DNA of 64,000 bases from contig CACHSZ010000001.1 of NCBI GenBank assembly GCA_902582755.1, forward strand, positions 239,774-303,773, given 5' to 3'. This DNA comes from an uncultured Alphaproteobacteria bacterium. GTDB taxonomy: Bacteria > Pseudomonadota > Alphaproteobacteria > HIMB59 > GCA-002718135. The position numbers and the translations under genes were made by a program. The notes below the pieces were generated by a model. The model saw nothing but the letters and a program-made list of their open reading frames with translations, ran no database searches and was not told where the DNA came from. Shown here piece by piece: positions 26,536 through 35,858 of this stretch (position 1 is its first letter; each line of letters begins with the position of its first letter).

Positions 26536-27284
26536 TGCGCCTATTACTTATTATTTTTTTATTATTCGCTTCAAATTTGTTTGCTGCAGAAATGAGTACT
26601 GAAAAAATGCCAAAACATGATTGGTCTTTTAAAGGTGTAACGGGAACTTTTGATAGAGCTGCAATTCAAAGGGGCTATAAAGTTTATAGAGAAGTATGTG
26701 CAGGATGTCATTCAATGAAACTTCTGTATTACAGAGATCTTATTGATGTTGGTTTTTCCGAGGCTCAAGTAAAAGTAATTGCTTCTGAATATACTGTATT
26801 AGATGGTCCAAATGATGATGGTGAAATGTTTGAAAGACCGGCTAGGCCAGCAGACAGATTTGTTAACCCATACGCCAATGACAATGAAGCGAGAGCAAAT
26901 AATAATGGAGCCTATCCTCCTGATTTAAGTGTAATTACAAAAGCTAGAAAATATGGAGTTGATTATATTTATAATCTTCTTCTTGGTTATGTTGAACCTC
27001 CAGAGGGAATGGAAGTGGGTAATGGAATGTGGTACAATAAATGGATGGCTGGAAATCAAATAGCTATGCCAGCACCTATAACCGATGGAAGCGTAGATTA
27101 TGATGATGGCACTGATAATAATGCAGAACAGTTATCGGCTGATGTAACACATTTTCTTCACTGGGCTGCTGAACCAGAAATGGAAGAAAGAAAAAATTTA
27201 GGAATCAAAGTAATATTATTCTTTATTATTTTAGGAACAATTGTGTACTTAGCAAAAAACAGACTTTGGCGAGACGTCACTTAG
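26535..27284 (+). CDS. petC: Cytochrome c1 of the bc1 complex
   Basis: A 249-residue exported, membrane-anchored c-type cytochrome. It has a signal peptide (about residues 1-17), the covalent heme motif CAGCH, the segment NPYANDNEARANNNGAYPPDLSV typical of c1, a distal Met in QIAMPAPI, and a C-terminal membrane helix (ILFFIILGTIVYL) ending in Arg/Asp. It starts on the last base of petB and shares TTAG with convergent ychF. Confidence 0.96.
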   Translation: MRLLLIIFLLFASNLFAAEMSTEKMPKHDWSFKGVTGTFDRAAIQRGYKVYREVCAGCHSMKLLYYRDLIDVGFSEAQVKVIASEYTVLDGPNDDGEMFERPARPADRFVNPYANDNEARANNNGAYPPDLSVITKARKYGVDYIYNLLLGYVEPPEGMEVGNGMWYNKWMAGNQIAMPAPITDGSVDYDDGTDNNAEQLSADVTHFLHWAAEPEMEERKNLGIKVILFFIILGTIVYLAKNRLWRDVT

Positions 27285-28381
27285 ACATTAAATAAAAAGT
27301 TCATTACATCTCCATCTTTGACGATATAATCTTTACCTTCTTGTCTTAGCTTTCCTGAATCTCTACTTCCAGCATCACCATTATTTTCTAAATAGTCTTC
27401 ATAAGAGACAGTTTCTGCTCTAATAAATCCTTTTTCAAAATCAGTATGAATTTTTCCAGCAGCTTGAGGTGCAAGTGTTTCTTTTTTTATTGTCCATGAT
27501 CTTGTTTCTTTTGGACCACATGTAAAATAGTTTATCAAACCTAAAAGTTCATATCCTGATTTTATAACCTTATTCAATGTTGTTTGATCTAAATTAAGTT
27601 CTTTAAGAAATTCAAGTTTTTCTTCTTCATTATCTAATTCGGCTATTTGTGCTTCTATTGATGCAGAGATTAAAACTACACAATGATTATTTTTTTTGGC
27701 AAACTCGATAACTTTTTTTGATAACTCGTTTCCAGTGTGAATAGATTCTTCATCTACATTACATATGTACATAGTAGGTTTTAGACTAATTAAGTTAAGA
27801 CTATTTACAAAGTCAATTTCATTACTAGCAAATTCATCAATTTTTAAGATACTATTAGCATCTAGCATTTGTAAGATTTTATTTATTATTTCGAATTGAT
27901 GTTTAGCTTCTTTATCATTTGCTTTTAATTTTTTTTCTAAACTAGTTTTTTTATTATTTAAGCTTTCAAGATCAGCTAATTGCAATTCTAAATTTATTGT
28001 TTCAATATCATCTAGTGGATCAATTTTTGATGATACATGAGTAATGTTAGTATCTTTAAAGCATCTAACAACATGTGCTATTGCGTCAACTTCCCTAACA
28101 TGTCCTAAAAATTTATTTCCTAAACCTTCTCCTTGTGATGCTCCCTTTACTAATCCTGCAATATCAACAAAATCCATAAAAGAAGGAATTATTTTTTCAC
28201 TTTTTCCAATGATCGCTAGTTTATCTAATCTGTCATCGGGCACTGCAACTCTTCCTATATTTGGTTCTATAGTTGCAAATGGATAATTTGCAGCTTCCGC
28301 TTTATTTGATTGGGTAAGAGCATTGAATAAAGTGGATTTACCAACATTTGGCAATCCAACTATCCCACACCTAAACCCCAT
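27281..28381 (-). CDS. ychF: Redox-regulated ATPase/GTPase YchF
   Basis: A 366-residue Obg-family P-loop protein that prefers ATP. The G1 motif is GLPNVGKSTLFN (residues 8-19), FVDIAGLVKGASQGEGLGNKFL is the G3 region, and the C-terminal TGS domain ends FEKGFIRAETVSYEDYL. It binds ribosomes and takes part in oxidative-stress response. It follows pth by 2 nt in the prs-rplY-pth-ychF series. Confidence 0.95.
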   Translation of the reverse strand: MGFRCGIVGLPNVGKSTLFNALTQSNKAEAANYPFATIEPNIGRVAVPDDRLDKLAIIGKSEKIIPSFMDFVDIAGLVKGASQGEGLGNKFLGHVREVDAIAHVVRCFKDTNITHVSSKIDPLDDIETINLELQLADLESLNNKKTSLEKKLKANDKEAKHQFEIINKILQMLDANSILKIDEFASNEIDFVNSLNLISLKPTMYICNVDEESIHTGNELSKKVIEFAKKNNHCVVLISASIEAQIAELDNEEEKLEFLKELNLDQTTLNKVIKSGYELLGLINYFTCGPKETRSWTIKKETLAPQAAGKIHTDFEKGFIRAETVSYEDYLENNGDAGSRDSGKLRQEGKDYIVKDGDVMNFLFNV

Positions 28382-28383
28382 AA

Positions 28384-28944
28384 TTAATTTTGCTCACTTA
28401 TTTTTGTTAAAAATAGAGGAATATCTGAAAATATTAATTCTATATTTCTAACTATTTTATCAATTTTTTTACTTATTATTTCTTCTTCTGATTTTGAAAA
28501 TTTATTTAAAACATAACTTGAAACTAAATCTTTATGTCCAGGATGATCAATTCCAATACGTATTCTAAAATAATTTTCCCCTATAAATTGGTCAATACTT
28601 TCCAATCCATTATGACCTCCGTTTCCACCACCTTGTTTTATTTTTACTTTCGATAATTCTAAATCAAGATCATCATGGATAACAAAAGTATGGTCTAATT
28701 TGATTTTATAAAAATTTACAATCTCTGAAACAGCTTTTCCAGACAAGTTCATGAATGTAAGAGGTTTTAACACAAAGATTTTTTGATTATTTATTACGCC
28801 TGAATATAATTCTTTAATTTTATCTTCTTTGATTTTGTCTAAATTAAAATGCAAGATTATATTTTCCACTAAATGGAAACCTACATTATGCCTGGTATTT
28901 TTATAATTCACACCTGGGTTTCCAAGTCCACAAATCAAAAACAT
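28384..28944 (-). CDS. pth: Peptidyl-tRNA hydrolase
   Basis: A 186-residue hydrolase that recycles peptidyl-tRNA. GLGNPGVNYKNTRHNVGF contains Asn8-region and catalytic His, FVIHDDLDLELSKVKIKQGGGNGGHNGLES is the second conserved block, and RIRIGIDHPG follows. Normal length. It lies between rplY and ychF, as in many Proteobacteria. Confidence 0.95.
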   Translation of the reverse strand: MFLICGLGNPGVNYKNTRHNVGFHLVENIILHFNLDKIKEDKIKELYSGVINNQKIFVLKPLTFMNLSGKAVSEIVNFYKIKLDHTFVIHDDLDLELSKVKIKQGGGNGGHNGLESIDQFIGENYFRIRIGIDHPGHKDLVSSYVLNKFSKSEEEIISKKIDKIVRNIELIFSDIPLFLTKISEQN

Positions 28945-28965
28945 AAAATGAGATATAAAGTAAAG

Positions 28966-29643
28966 TTACTTAGATTCTTTATTTTCTTCTTTATTATCAG
29001 AAGTTTCTTCCTTCTTTTCCTCTGATTTCTCTTCACCACCTTCTGCTGCACCTTCTTCAGTTGTTTCTTCAGTTTTAGTTTCAACTTCTACAGTTGGCGG
29101 AACTAAAGTAGCTATTACGAAATCTCTATCTGAAATAGTAGGAGCAACTCCCTCAGGTAGTTGAATATTACTAATTTTAACTGCATCACCTATTTCGCTT
29201 TCAATTAAATCGAATTCTAGTTTGCTAGGTATATTATTTGCATTACATGTTAGTTCAACAAGTCTTCTGACAGTATTTAAAACTCCACCTTTTTTCAAAC
29301 CAGGACATTTATCTTGATTTAAAAACTCAACAGGAATTTCAACGTTTACTTTTGTATTTTCTTGAACTCTTAGAAAATCAAAATGTATAAGTTGATCACT
29401 TACTGGATGATATTGTAATTGTTTGGGAAGTATTTTTTCTTTCTTTCCATCAACATCAAGATCGATAATTGTTGAATAAAAAGAACCGGTGCCCATTAAT
29501 TTTTTCAGTATTTTATCTTCTAGAGCAATTTTCTTAGGTTCAGTTCCCTTGCCATAAATAATACCAGGGACCAATCCCTTAACTAAGAGACTATGATTTG
29601 AACCAATATCTTTATTTCTTTCAATTGCTTTAAAATCACTCAT
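28966..29643 (-). CDS. rplY: 50S ribosomal protein L25/general stress protein Ctc
   Basis: A 225-residue long-form L25 (Ctc type). The N-terminal half binds 5S rRNA (VPGIIYGKG, HFDFLRVQENTKVNVEIPVEF), the C-terminal beta domain has GGVLNTVRRLVELTC, and the end is a long Glu/Lys-rich acidic tail of about 40 residues with low complexity. It follows prs by 12 nt, a very common pairing. Confidence 0.94.
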   Translation of the reverse strand: MSDFKAIERNKDIGSNHSLLVKGLVPGIIYGKGTEPKKIALEDKILKKLMGTGSFYSTIIDLDVDGKKEKILPKQLQYHPVSDQLIHFDFLRVQENTKVNVEIPVEFLNQDKCPGLKKGGVLNTVRRLVELTCNANNIPSKLEFDLIESEIGDAVKISNIQLPEGVAPTISDRDFVIATLVPPTVEVETKTEETTEEGAAEGGEEKSEEKKEETSDNKEENKESK

Positions 29644-29655
29644 AAAATAAAAAAT

Positions 29656-30591
29656 TTAATCGAAAAGAGCAGACACTGAAGTATCAGTGTTAATTCTTTT
29701 AATCGCATCACCCATTAAAGGAGCAATACTAATATGTCTAATGTTTTTTGTGCTTTTTACCTCCTTAGAAGGCTCAATAGTATCAGTTAAAACCAATTCT
29801 TTTATGCTTGAATTTTCAATCTTTTTAAGGGCATCTCCAGATAATACACCGTGAACAATATAAGAATAAATTTCTTTAGCCCCATTTTTATTTAGAGCTT
29901 CAGCAGCATTACATAGTGTGCCTGCAGAGTCAGCTATATCATCTAGTAAGATACAAGTTTTATCTTTTACATCTCCAATAATATTCATTACTTCAGATTC
30001 ACCAGCTTTTTCTCTTCTTTTATCGGCAATTGCTAGCCCAGCATCTAACCTCTTAGCGAAAGCTCTAGCTCTAACAACACCACCAACATCAGGTGAGGCA
30101 ACAACTAAATCTTTGTTTCCATTGAATCTTTCTTTAACATCATCGATTATCGGTCTTACAGAAAAAATATTATCTAAAGGAATGTCAAAAAAACCTTGAA
30201 TTTGACCAGCATGCAAATCCATTGTTAACACCCTATCAGCACCCGCGGATGTAATTAAATTTGCAACAAGTTTGGCAGTGATTGGTGTTCTAGGTCCAGT
30301 CTTTCTATCTTGTCTTGCATATCCATAATAAGGGATAACAGCAGTAATCCTTTTCGCTGAACCTCTTCTTGCAGCATCAATTGTGATTAAAAGTTCCATT
30401 AAATGGTCATTTGCTGGATGTGATGTAGATTGAATAATAAAAACATCTTCACCTCTAATATTTTCATTTATTTCCACAAATATTTCTCTGTCATTAAAGG
30501 TTCTAACAGAGGCATCTGCTAATGGAACATCAATATGTTTAGAGATTTTTTCTGCTAGGGATTTGCTACTATTACAGGCGATTATTTTCAT
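29656..30591 (-). CDS. prs: Ribose-phosphate pyrophosphokinase (PRPP synthase)
   Basis: A 311-residue class I PRPP synthase that makes PRPP from ribose 5-phosphate and ATP for nucleotides, His and Trp. Motifs are [48 protein letters not shown] (metal and ATP site) and [13 protein letters not shown], the PRPP-binding loop. It heads the minus-strand prs-rplY-pth-ychF unit. Confidence 0.96.
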   Translation of the reverse strand: MKIIACNSSKSLAEKISKHIDVPLADASVRTFNDREIFVEINENIRGEDVFIIQSTSHPANDHLMELLITIDAARRGSAKRITAVIPYYGYARQDRKTGPRTPITAKLVANLITSAGADRVLTMDLHAGQIQGFFDIPLDNIFSVRPIIDDVKERFNGNKDLVVASPDVGGVVRARAFAKRLDAGLAIADKRREKAGESEVMNIIGDVKDKTCILLDDIADSAGTLCNAAEALNKNGAKEIYSYIVHGVLSGDALKKIENSSIKELVLTDTIEPSKEVKSTKNIRHISIAPLMGDAIKRINTDTSVSALFD

Positions 30592-30638
30592 ATAATCAAA
30601 TTAATTACTATATTAGAATAATAATAGATCAACTAAAA

Positions 30639-31403
30639 TTAATCATTAAATGCAATGATATTTAGCATTCTTCCAGTATCTCTAAATTTTTGTGATTCCC
30701 TTCGATGGCTAAAAAAAACTCTCTTATTTGAGAAGGTATCTTTGTTAATATTATATATATTTTTAATACCCAATTCCTCAAATTGATAGTTAATCAATCC
30801 TCTTAAATTAAATAAGTCTTTGTCTTTATTTTTGTGTTTGAAGAAAATAGAGTATTTTTTATTTTTGATTATAAACTTACTTTTAAAGTCTTTTGATACT
30901 TCAAAGTTTTTAAAACTCAAACAAGGACCAATAAGAACCACAATATTTTTTTTAATTATTTTTTGTTTAACAAAATATTCTATACCTTTGGCAGCTATAT
31001 TTTTTAAGGCCCCTTTCCAACCTGAATGAAGAGCGCAAATATATTTTTTATTTTTATCGAAAATAAAAATTGGACAACAATCTGCAGTTAAAACCCCTAA
31101 AGCTATTTGCTTATTGCTTGTTATTAATCCATCTCCAGAATACTTATTACCTATATTTTTTTTATTAATTTTTACAATTTTGTTGGAGTGTATTTGACTA
31201 ATAAATTTAATTTTTTTTTTGATCTTTAAATTTTTAAGACAGATATCAATATTTTTATGTACATTTACTTTAGTATCTTTGCGATTAAAGCTACAGTTTA
31301 ATGAATAGTTTTCTTTTTTTGATACTCCACCATTTCTAGTAAAAAAACCAGCTCTAACAAAAGACTTAATTTTTGCATGAGTAAAATAATTTTTAGTAAT
31401 CAT
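30639..31403 (-). CDS. pgeF: Peptidoglycan editing factor PgeF (YfiH, laccase-domain)
   Basis: A 254-residue multicopper-like fold protein of the YfiH family, which hydrolyses aberrant L-Ser-containing muropeptide precursors. Key residues appear in SQIHSNKIV, LTADCCPIF and ALHSGWKGALKNIAAKGIEYF (metal Cys and His), and FFSHRRESQKFRDTGRMLNII at the end. It overlaps midA by 4 nt in the lgt-midA-pgeF set usual for Alphaproteobacteria. Confidence 0.9.
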   Translation of the reverse strand: MITKNYFTHAKIKSFVRAGFFTRNGGVSKKENYSLNCSFNRKDTKVNVHKNIDICLKNLKIKKKIKFISQIHSNKIVKINKKNIGNKYSGDGLITSNKQIALGVLTADCCPIFIFDKNKKYICALHSGWKGALKNIAAKGIEYFVKQKIIKKNIVVLIGPCLSFKNFEVSKDFKSKFIIKNKKYSIFFKHKNKDKDLFNLRGLINYQFEELGIKNIYNINKDTFSNKRVFFSHRRESQKFRDTGRMLNIIAFND

Positions 31404-32452
31404 AAGTTAGAAACAACAAGACACTTAAATAAGTTTCCCATCCTATCAACATTAATTAATCTATCCACTTCTTCATCTAATAGATTTTTATTTAAATTTG
31501 AATTTTTAGTGAGCAATTTTTTCTTTCGTTCAACTATTCCATATTTTATTAGAAAATCTCTTTGCGAAACAAATTCGTTGATTTGTAATTTGTTTTGTTT
31601 TGCTATTTCAATTAATTCATTGAAATTTACGTGACTTGAAATGTCTTGATGGCCTATATTTTCAAATATACTCGTTTTTTTATGATTATATATTGCTTGT
31701 AACGTAAAGTTTTTTAATTCTTTATTATATCCATAATCGATTAAAATACATAAACCTCTATTTTTTTTTAGATATTTACAAATTTGCTCGAAATATTTAT
31801 TTCTTGAAAAAGAAACTTCATAAATTTTTTGTCTTTTGTATTTATTTAAATAATCTAATATTTTTTTACTAATTACTCTTTTATTTATAGGATAATATTT
31901 ATTTTCCTTCTTATTGAATTTTACATATCTTTCAAACCAATGATTATTATCATTTAAAAATTGCCTTACAGGAAAGCAGTCAAAAAATTCATTTGAATAT
32001 ATTATAGAAGGCAGTTTAGATCTGAAATTTAAAGTTTTTGCCCATCTAATTTTTGATTGCTTAAAATAATTTAAATTTTTTTCTTGTATTTTTCTTAATT
32101 CTTTATTTATTTCTACTAAATTAACATTAGCATTTTCGAAAAAGTTAGGAAGTATCTTTGCAGTTCTTTCAATATCTTTAAATAAAGTTCCATTTCCTGG
32201 TCCTAATTCAATTAAATTAAATTTTGAGTTAATTTTCTCTTTCCAATTATAAACTAAATACACGCCAATAATTTCTCCAAACATTTGTGAAATTTCTGGA
32301 GATGTAACAAAGTCAAATTTTCTTCCTATGGGTTTCTTTCTTAGGTAATAACCATTATTTCCAAAAAGAGCCATTTTTATAAATTTATCTAAACGAAAAT
32401 TTTTTTTATTGTTAAGAAGTTTTATTTTATTAATTTTTCTTTTGCTTAACAT
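31400..32452 (-). CDS. SAM-dependent methyltransferase of the MidA/NDUFAF7 family
   Basis: A 350-residue protein whose SAM-binding motif LIELGPGNGTLFKDI follows the N-terminal FGNNGYYLRKKPIGRKFDFVTSPEISQMFGEIIG block diagnostic of the family. In mitochondria NDUFAF7 dimethylates an arginine in complex I subunit NDUFS2; the bacterial role is presumed similar. It overlaps lgt by 23 nt and pgeF by 4 nt. No gene for complex I lies in the window. Confidence 0.88.
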   Translation of the reverse strand: MLSKRKINKIKLLNNKKNFRLDKFIKMALFGNNGYYLRKKPIGRKFDFVTSPEISQMFGEIIGVYLVYNWKEKINSKFNLIELGPGNGTLFKDIERTAKILPNFFENANVNLVEINKELRKIQEKNLNYFKQSKIRWAKTLNFRSKLPSIIYSNEFFDCFPVRQFLNDNNHWFERYVKFNKKENKYYPINKRVISKKILDYLNKYKRQKIYEVSFSRNKYFEQICKYLKKNRGLCILIDYGYNKELKNFTLQAIYNHKKTSIFENIGHQDISSHVNFNELIEIAKQNKLQINEFVSQRDFLIKYGIVERKKKLLTKNSNLNKNLLDEEVDRLINVDRMGNLFKCLVVSNL

Positions 32453-33221
32453 TTTGAATTATCAATATTCCAAAAATAAAAAAAGGTATACATAGTATTT
32501 GACCCATTGAAATAAAATTAAAAAATAATCCTAGGTGCATATCTGGTTCTCTGACGTATTCAATTAGAAATCTAAATATGGAATAAAGTATTAAAAATAG
32601 ACCACTAATTGCTCCGTAAATTTTGTATTTTTTTATCTTATAAAAATAGATTAATAATATGAGAAATAAAATAATTCCCTCAAGAAAAGCTTCATATATT
32701 TGAGAAGGATGTCTCGGTATATTATCTATTGAAGGATAAATAACTGATATATAAAAATCGGTTGGTCTACCAATTAGCTCTGTATTAATAAAGTTTGCAA
32801 TTCTCCCAAAGAATAATCCAATAGGAGCAACGATTGAAACTAAATCAGATAAGTAGAAAAAACTTTTTTCATTAATTTTTGCAAATATTAAAGTACTTAT
32901 TATTATACCCGTCAAACCACCATGAAATGACATACCTCCATTCCAGATTTCAAATAGATAAAAAGGATTAGTTAAAAATTCATTAAGTTGATAAAAAATA
33001 ACGTATCCTGTTCGTCCTCCAATAATTACACCTAATACTGCCCAGATAAGAAAGCTATCTATATTTTTATTACTGTATTGATTTCCGTAAATTACATTTA
33101 ATTTTTTAATAATATAAATTCCTAATAGAAATCCCAATATATATGCTAAACTGTACCATCTTATCTCAATGAAACCAATTGATAAGATGACAGGATCTAT
33201 TGATGGTTGAATAAAATTCAT
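32430..33221 (-). CDS. lgt: Prolipoprotein diacylglyceryl transferase
   Basis: A 263-residue inner-membrane enzyme that adds diacylglycerol from phosphatidylglycerol to lipoprotein Cys. It shows about seven hydrophobic helices, the essential IWNGGMSFHGGLTG segment and the Lgt signature GRIANFINTELIGRPT. It starts 23 nt from divergent ubiK, an arrangement seen widely in Alphaproteobacteria. Confidence 0.95.
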   Translation of the reverse strand: MNFIQPSIDPVILSIGFIEIRWYSLAYILGFLLGIYIIKKLNVIYGNQYSNKNIDSFLIWAVLGVIIGGRTGYVIFYQLNEFLTNPFYLFEIWNGGMSFHGGLTGIIISTLIFAKINEKSFFYLSDLVSIVAPIGLFFGRIANFINTELIGRPTDFYISVIYPSIDNIPRHPSQIYEAFLEGIILFLILLIYFYKIKKYKIYGAISGLFLILYSIFRFLIEYVREPDMHLGLFFNFISMGQILCIPFFIFGILIIQNVKQKKN

Positions 33222-33244
33222 TTATCTATATTTAATATTATAAC

Positions 33245-33535
33245 ATGGTTGATAGAAACAAAATACTTTCCGATTTATCAAAATTTGCAGTTGATGCTAT
33301 GAGCACTTTTTCAGGTGTTAAAGAGGAGATTGAAACAATTGTATCTTTACGAGTTAACAAAATTATAAAAAAAATGAATCTCGTTAAAAAAGATGAATTT
33401 GATGCACTGAAAAAAATGGTGCAAAAAGTAATGATGGAAAATGAAAAATTAAAGAAAACATCTTCAAAAACAGTAAAATCTAAGAAAAAAACTGTTAAAA
33501 AGAAAAAAACTATAAGAAAGAAATCAAAAAGGTAG
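33245..33535 (+). CDS. ubiK: UbiK-like accessory factor (BMFP/YqiC family)
   Basis: A 96-residue protein with an N-terminal amphipathic region (KILSDLSKFAVDAMSTFSGVKEEIE) and a coiled coil (LVKKDEFDALKKMVQKVMMENEKL), the pattern of the BMFP domain. The Lys-rich tail is about 30 residues. UbiK supports ubiquinone synthesis by binding UbiJ and membranes. Divergent partner lgt supports the assignment. Confidence 0.82.
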   Translation: MVDRNKILSDLSKFAVDAMSTFSGVKEEIETIVSLRVNKIIKKMNLVKKDEFDALKKMVQKVMMENEKLKKTSSKTVKSKKKTVKKKKTIRKKSKR

Positions 33536-33632
33536 GAATCCTCAACTAATTCACATTTTTTATAGATTTTGCCTTGCAAAACACGAGTTCAATTTAGTAA
33601 TCAAGATATAGTACTAATTATATGTGCTATGA

Positions 33633-33645
33633 CTACATGATGTAG
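33633..33645. promoter_or_regulatory. Palindrome CTACATGATGTAG upstream of the YbjN-like gene
   Basis: A perfect 13-bp odd palindrome lies 16 nt ahead of the proposed TTG start. It may be an operator or a small hairpin close to the ribosome site; the remaining gap (33536-33660) shows no gene or tRNA. Confidence 0.35.
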
Positions 33646-33660
33646 GGAAATGAGAATATA

Positions 33661-34131
33661 TTGTTAAATCCTATAGATATTATTGAAGATGTTATTCATC
33701 AAAAAAAATGGAATTTCAGTAGAGCCGCTGATCATGAATTAGTAGCCGAGATTGCATCCCACTGGTGCGCATATAGATTATATTTCACATGGTCTGAAAA
33801 TATCAACGCGCTAAGTTTTTCAATAACATTTGACATTAAGTTTCCCGAAACTAAACTAAATAATGCTTATGAACTTCTTGGTCTTATAAATGAGAACTTA
33901 TGGATTGGGCATTTTGATATAACTAGCAAAAATGGCATCCCAGCATTTAGACATACTTTACTATCAAATAATTCAACAGAAACATTACACAAAAAATTTG
34001 AAGATCTTGTTGATATTGGAATTTATGAATGTGAAAAATTTTATCCAAGCTTTCAACAAGTTCTCTTTGACGATATCCCCCCTAAAGAAGCTATAAAATT
34101 TTCTAATTTTGAAGTTATTGGTAGAGCTTAA
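33661..34131 (+). CDS. YbjN-domain protein (type III secretion chaperone-like fold)
   Basis: A 156-residue acidic cytoplasmic protein with the YbjN/chaperone-like layout: an N-terminal alpha segment, LYFTWSENINALSFSITFDIKFP, and LGLINENLWIGHFDITSKNGIPAFRHTLL. Its start is probably TTG at 33661, preceded by TGAG at a usable distance; no in-frame ATG occurs upstream before a stop. In Alphaproteobacteria this gene commonly precedes proC, as here. Function unknown; it may hold other proteins soluble. Confidence 0.82.
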   Translation: MLNPIDIIEDVIHQKKWNFSRAADHELVAEIASHWCAYRLYFTWSENINALSFSITFDIKFPETKLNNAYELLGLINENLWIGHFDITSKNGIPAFRHTLLSNNSTETLHKKFEDLVDIGIYECEKFYPSFQQVLFDDIPPKEAIKFSNFEVIGRA

Positions 34132-34163
34132 ATTTTATAATAAAACTGCTATATGATAGCTAG

Positions 34164-34979
34164 ATGAAATATATCTTATTAATTGGATGCGGTCATATGG
34201 GTGGATCTTTAATGCTTGGATGGTCCAACTCCAAGAATTATAATATCAGTGTTATAGATAAAAAAAAATACGCAATTCTTAAAAAAACAAATAGAAATAA
34301 GAACATAAAACTTTTTAGATCAATTAATGATATAAATAATCTAAAAAGTTTTGATTATATAATATTTGCAACTCGACCTCTTGAATTAACAAATGTTTTT
34401 AAAGATTTAAAAAATGCAAAATTTAATAAAAAAACTATAGCAATAAGTGTAATAGCTGGCAAAAAAACAGAAATTTTTAAAAAAAATTTATTTAATATTA
34501 ACAAAATTGTAAGAGTAATGCCAAATATGCCTGCATTAATAGGAGAGGGTATTCATTGCATTTATACGAATAAATCTATTAATAAAAAAGAAATCAAAGA
34601 GATTGATAAATTATTTTCTCTAAGTGGCAAAACTCTTTTTTTTAACAGTGAAGCTTTTATAGATAAAGCAACTGCTGTATCAGGAAGTGGACCAGGTTTC
34701 ATATTTCAGTTAATTGATATTATGGAAAAATCTGCAATTAATTTAGGTTTTTCTAAAAGCACAGCTAAAATTTTAATTAATGAAACTATTAGAGGTTCTT
34801 TAAATTTATTAAACTCTAATAATATTTCTGCTGAAAAAATGGTTGAAACTGTTGCAACTAGAGGAGGTACAACTGAAGCAGGAATCAAGAAAATGAAAAT
34901 AAATAAAGTTGACAAAATCTTTAATCAAGTTTTTAAAGCAGCATATACAAGAGCAAAACAACAAGGTAAAGGTAAGTGA
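34164..34979 (+). CDS. proC: Pyrroline-5-carboxylate reductase
   Basis: A 271-residue NAD(P)H enzyme catalysing the last step of proline synthesis. The N-terminal Rossmann motif is LIGCGHMGGSL, RVMPNMPALIGEG is the conserved central block, and AVSGSGPGFIFQLIDIM plus ATRGGTTEAGI form the C-terminal dimer and active site. It overlaps the next gene by 4 nt. Confidence 0.94.
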   Translation: MKYILLIGCGHMGGSLMLGWSNSKNYNISVIDKKKYAILKKTNRNKNIKLFRSINDINNLKSFDYIIFATRPLELTNVFKDLKNAKFNKKTIAISVIAGKKTEIFKKNLFNINKIVRVMPNMPALIGEGIHCIYTNKSINKKEIKEIDKLFSLSGKTLFFNSEAFIDKATAVSGSGPGFIFQLIDIMEKSAINLGFSKSTAKILINETIRGSLNLLNSNNISAEKMVETVATRGGTTEAGIKKMKINKVDKIFNQVFKAAYTRAKQQGKGK

Positions 34980-35512
34980 ATCAAAATAAAATATCTCTAG
35001 CAAAAAAGACTTTAAAGTATTTAGAGAAAAAAAATTTAAGAGACATTAATATTAAGAATTTTTTATTAAATACTAAAGTGCCAAATATAAATAATAAAGT
35101 AGATTTAATCTTGAATATTAATGATTTCTTTGATTTTCAATTAAAAAAAAATCTTGCTAATATAGAACAGTCATCTCAAAGAGATATGTTATTTGAAATT
35201 ATGATGGCACGTTTTGATATATTGAATGAATATAGAGTTTCTGTAAAAAATATAATTAATCATTTTATATCTAAACCACAAGTAGTATTAAAACTTATTC
35301 CTAAATTAATTGAGAGCAAAATTTTAATTGCTACTTTTGCAAATATCAATCCTAGTGGTATTCAGGGTGTGATAAAAATAAAAATTATTTTTGCACTTTA
35401 TTACCTAACCCTATTCACTTGGCTTAATGATGAAAATGAAAGTTTAGAAAAAACAATGAGTGTATTAGATAAATATTTAAACAATATTGAAAAATTTATA
35501 AAATTTTCATGA
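34976..35512 (+). CDS. TetR/COQ9-like helical protein
   Basis: A 178-residue all-helical protein. DMLFEIMMARFDILNEYR is typical of the alphaproteobacterial TetR-like/COQ9-related proteins encoded beside proC, and the N-terminal 50 residues look like a degenerate TetR helix-turn-helix. The middle has a hydrophobic stretch (ILIATFANINPSGIQGVIKIKIIFALYYLTLF) as in lipid-binding COQ9. Whether it binds DNA or assists quinone synthesis cannot be decided. Overlaps proC and csaA by 4 nt each. Confidence 0.65.
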   Translation: MNQNKISLAKKTLKYLEKKNLRDINIKNFLLNTKVPNINNKVDLILNINDFFDFQLKKNLANIEQSSQRDMLFEIMMARFDILNEYRVSVKNIINHFISKPQVVLKLIPKLIESKILIATFANINPSGIQGVIKIKIIFALYYLTLFTWLNDENESLEKTMSVLDKYLNNIEKFIKFS

Positions 35513-35856
35513 GCTCTCAAAATTTTATTAATTACGAAGAATTCAAAAAAGTAGATATAAGAATAGGAACAGTAATTGAAGCCTATGAATATAATGAACT
35601 TAAAAAACCATCTATAATTTTGAAAATAGATTTTGGTGAAAAAATCGGTATAAAAAAAACCTCTGCGCAGTTACAAAAATACTATAAAAGTGATGAATTA
35701 ATTAATAAGCAAGTTATTGCTGTTATAAACTTTGAATCTAAACAAATTGGTAAAATTATTTCAGAAGTATTAGTTCTTGGTGTACCAGATTTAGAAAATG
35801 AACCAGTTTTATTGTCTCCAGATAGGCCAGTAAATAATGGGGGTAAATTATTTTAA
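35509..35856 (+). CDS. csaA: tRNA-binding protein CsaA-like
   Basis: A 115-residue OB-fold protein of the EMAP/Trbp111 type. FKKVDIRIGTVIEA is the start of the tRNA-binding domain, KKTSAQLQKYY lies mid-domain and LVLGVPDLENEPVLLSPDRPVNNGGKLF ends it. Homologues bind tRNA or act as export chaperones. It overlaps the upstream gene by 4 nt and converges with the sensor kinase gene at a 2-nt gap. Confidence 0.9.
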   Translation: MSSQNFINYEEFKKVDIRIGTVIEAYEYNELKKPSIILKIDFGEKIGIKKTSAQLQKYYKSDELINKQVIAVINFESKQIGKIISEVLVLGVPDLENEPVLLSPDRPVNNGGKLF

Positions 35857-35858
35857 AA

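Noticed and set aside
33238-33579. 113-codon minus-strand ORF antisense to ubiK
   Set aside because: Phe-rich product is the mirror of a Lys-rich coding strand; ubiK fits its family and neighbourhood.
33536-33660. A possible tRNA or small RNA suggested by a GTTCAATTT string
   Set aside because: No cloverleaf arms can be formed; only a short palindrome is present.
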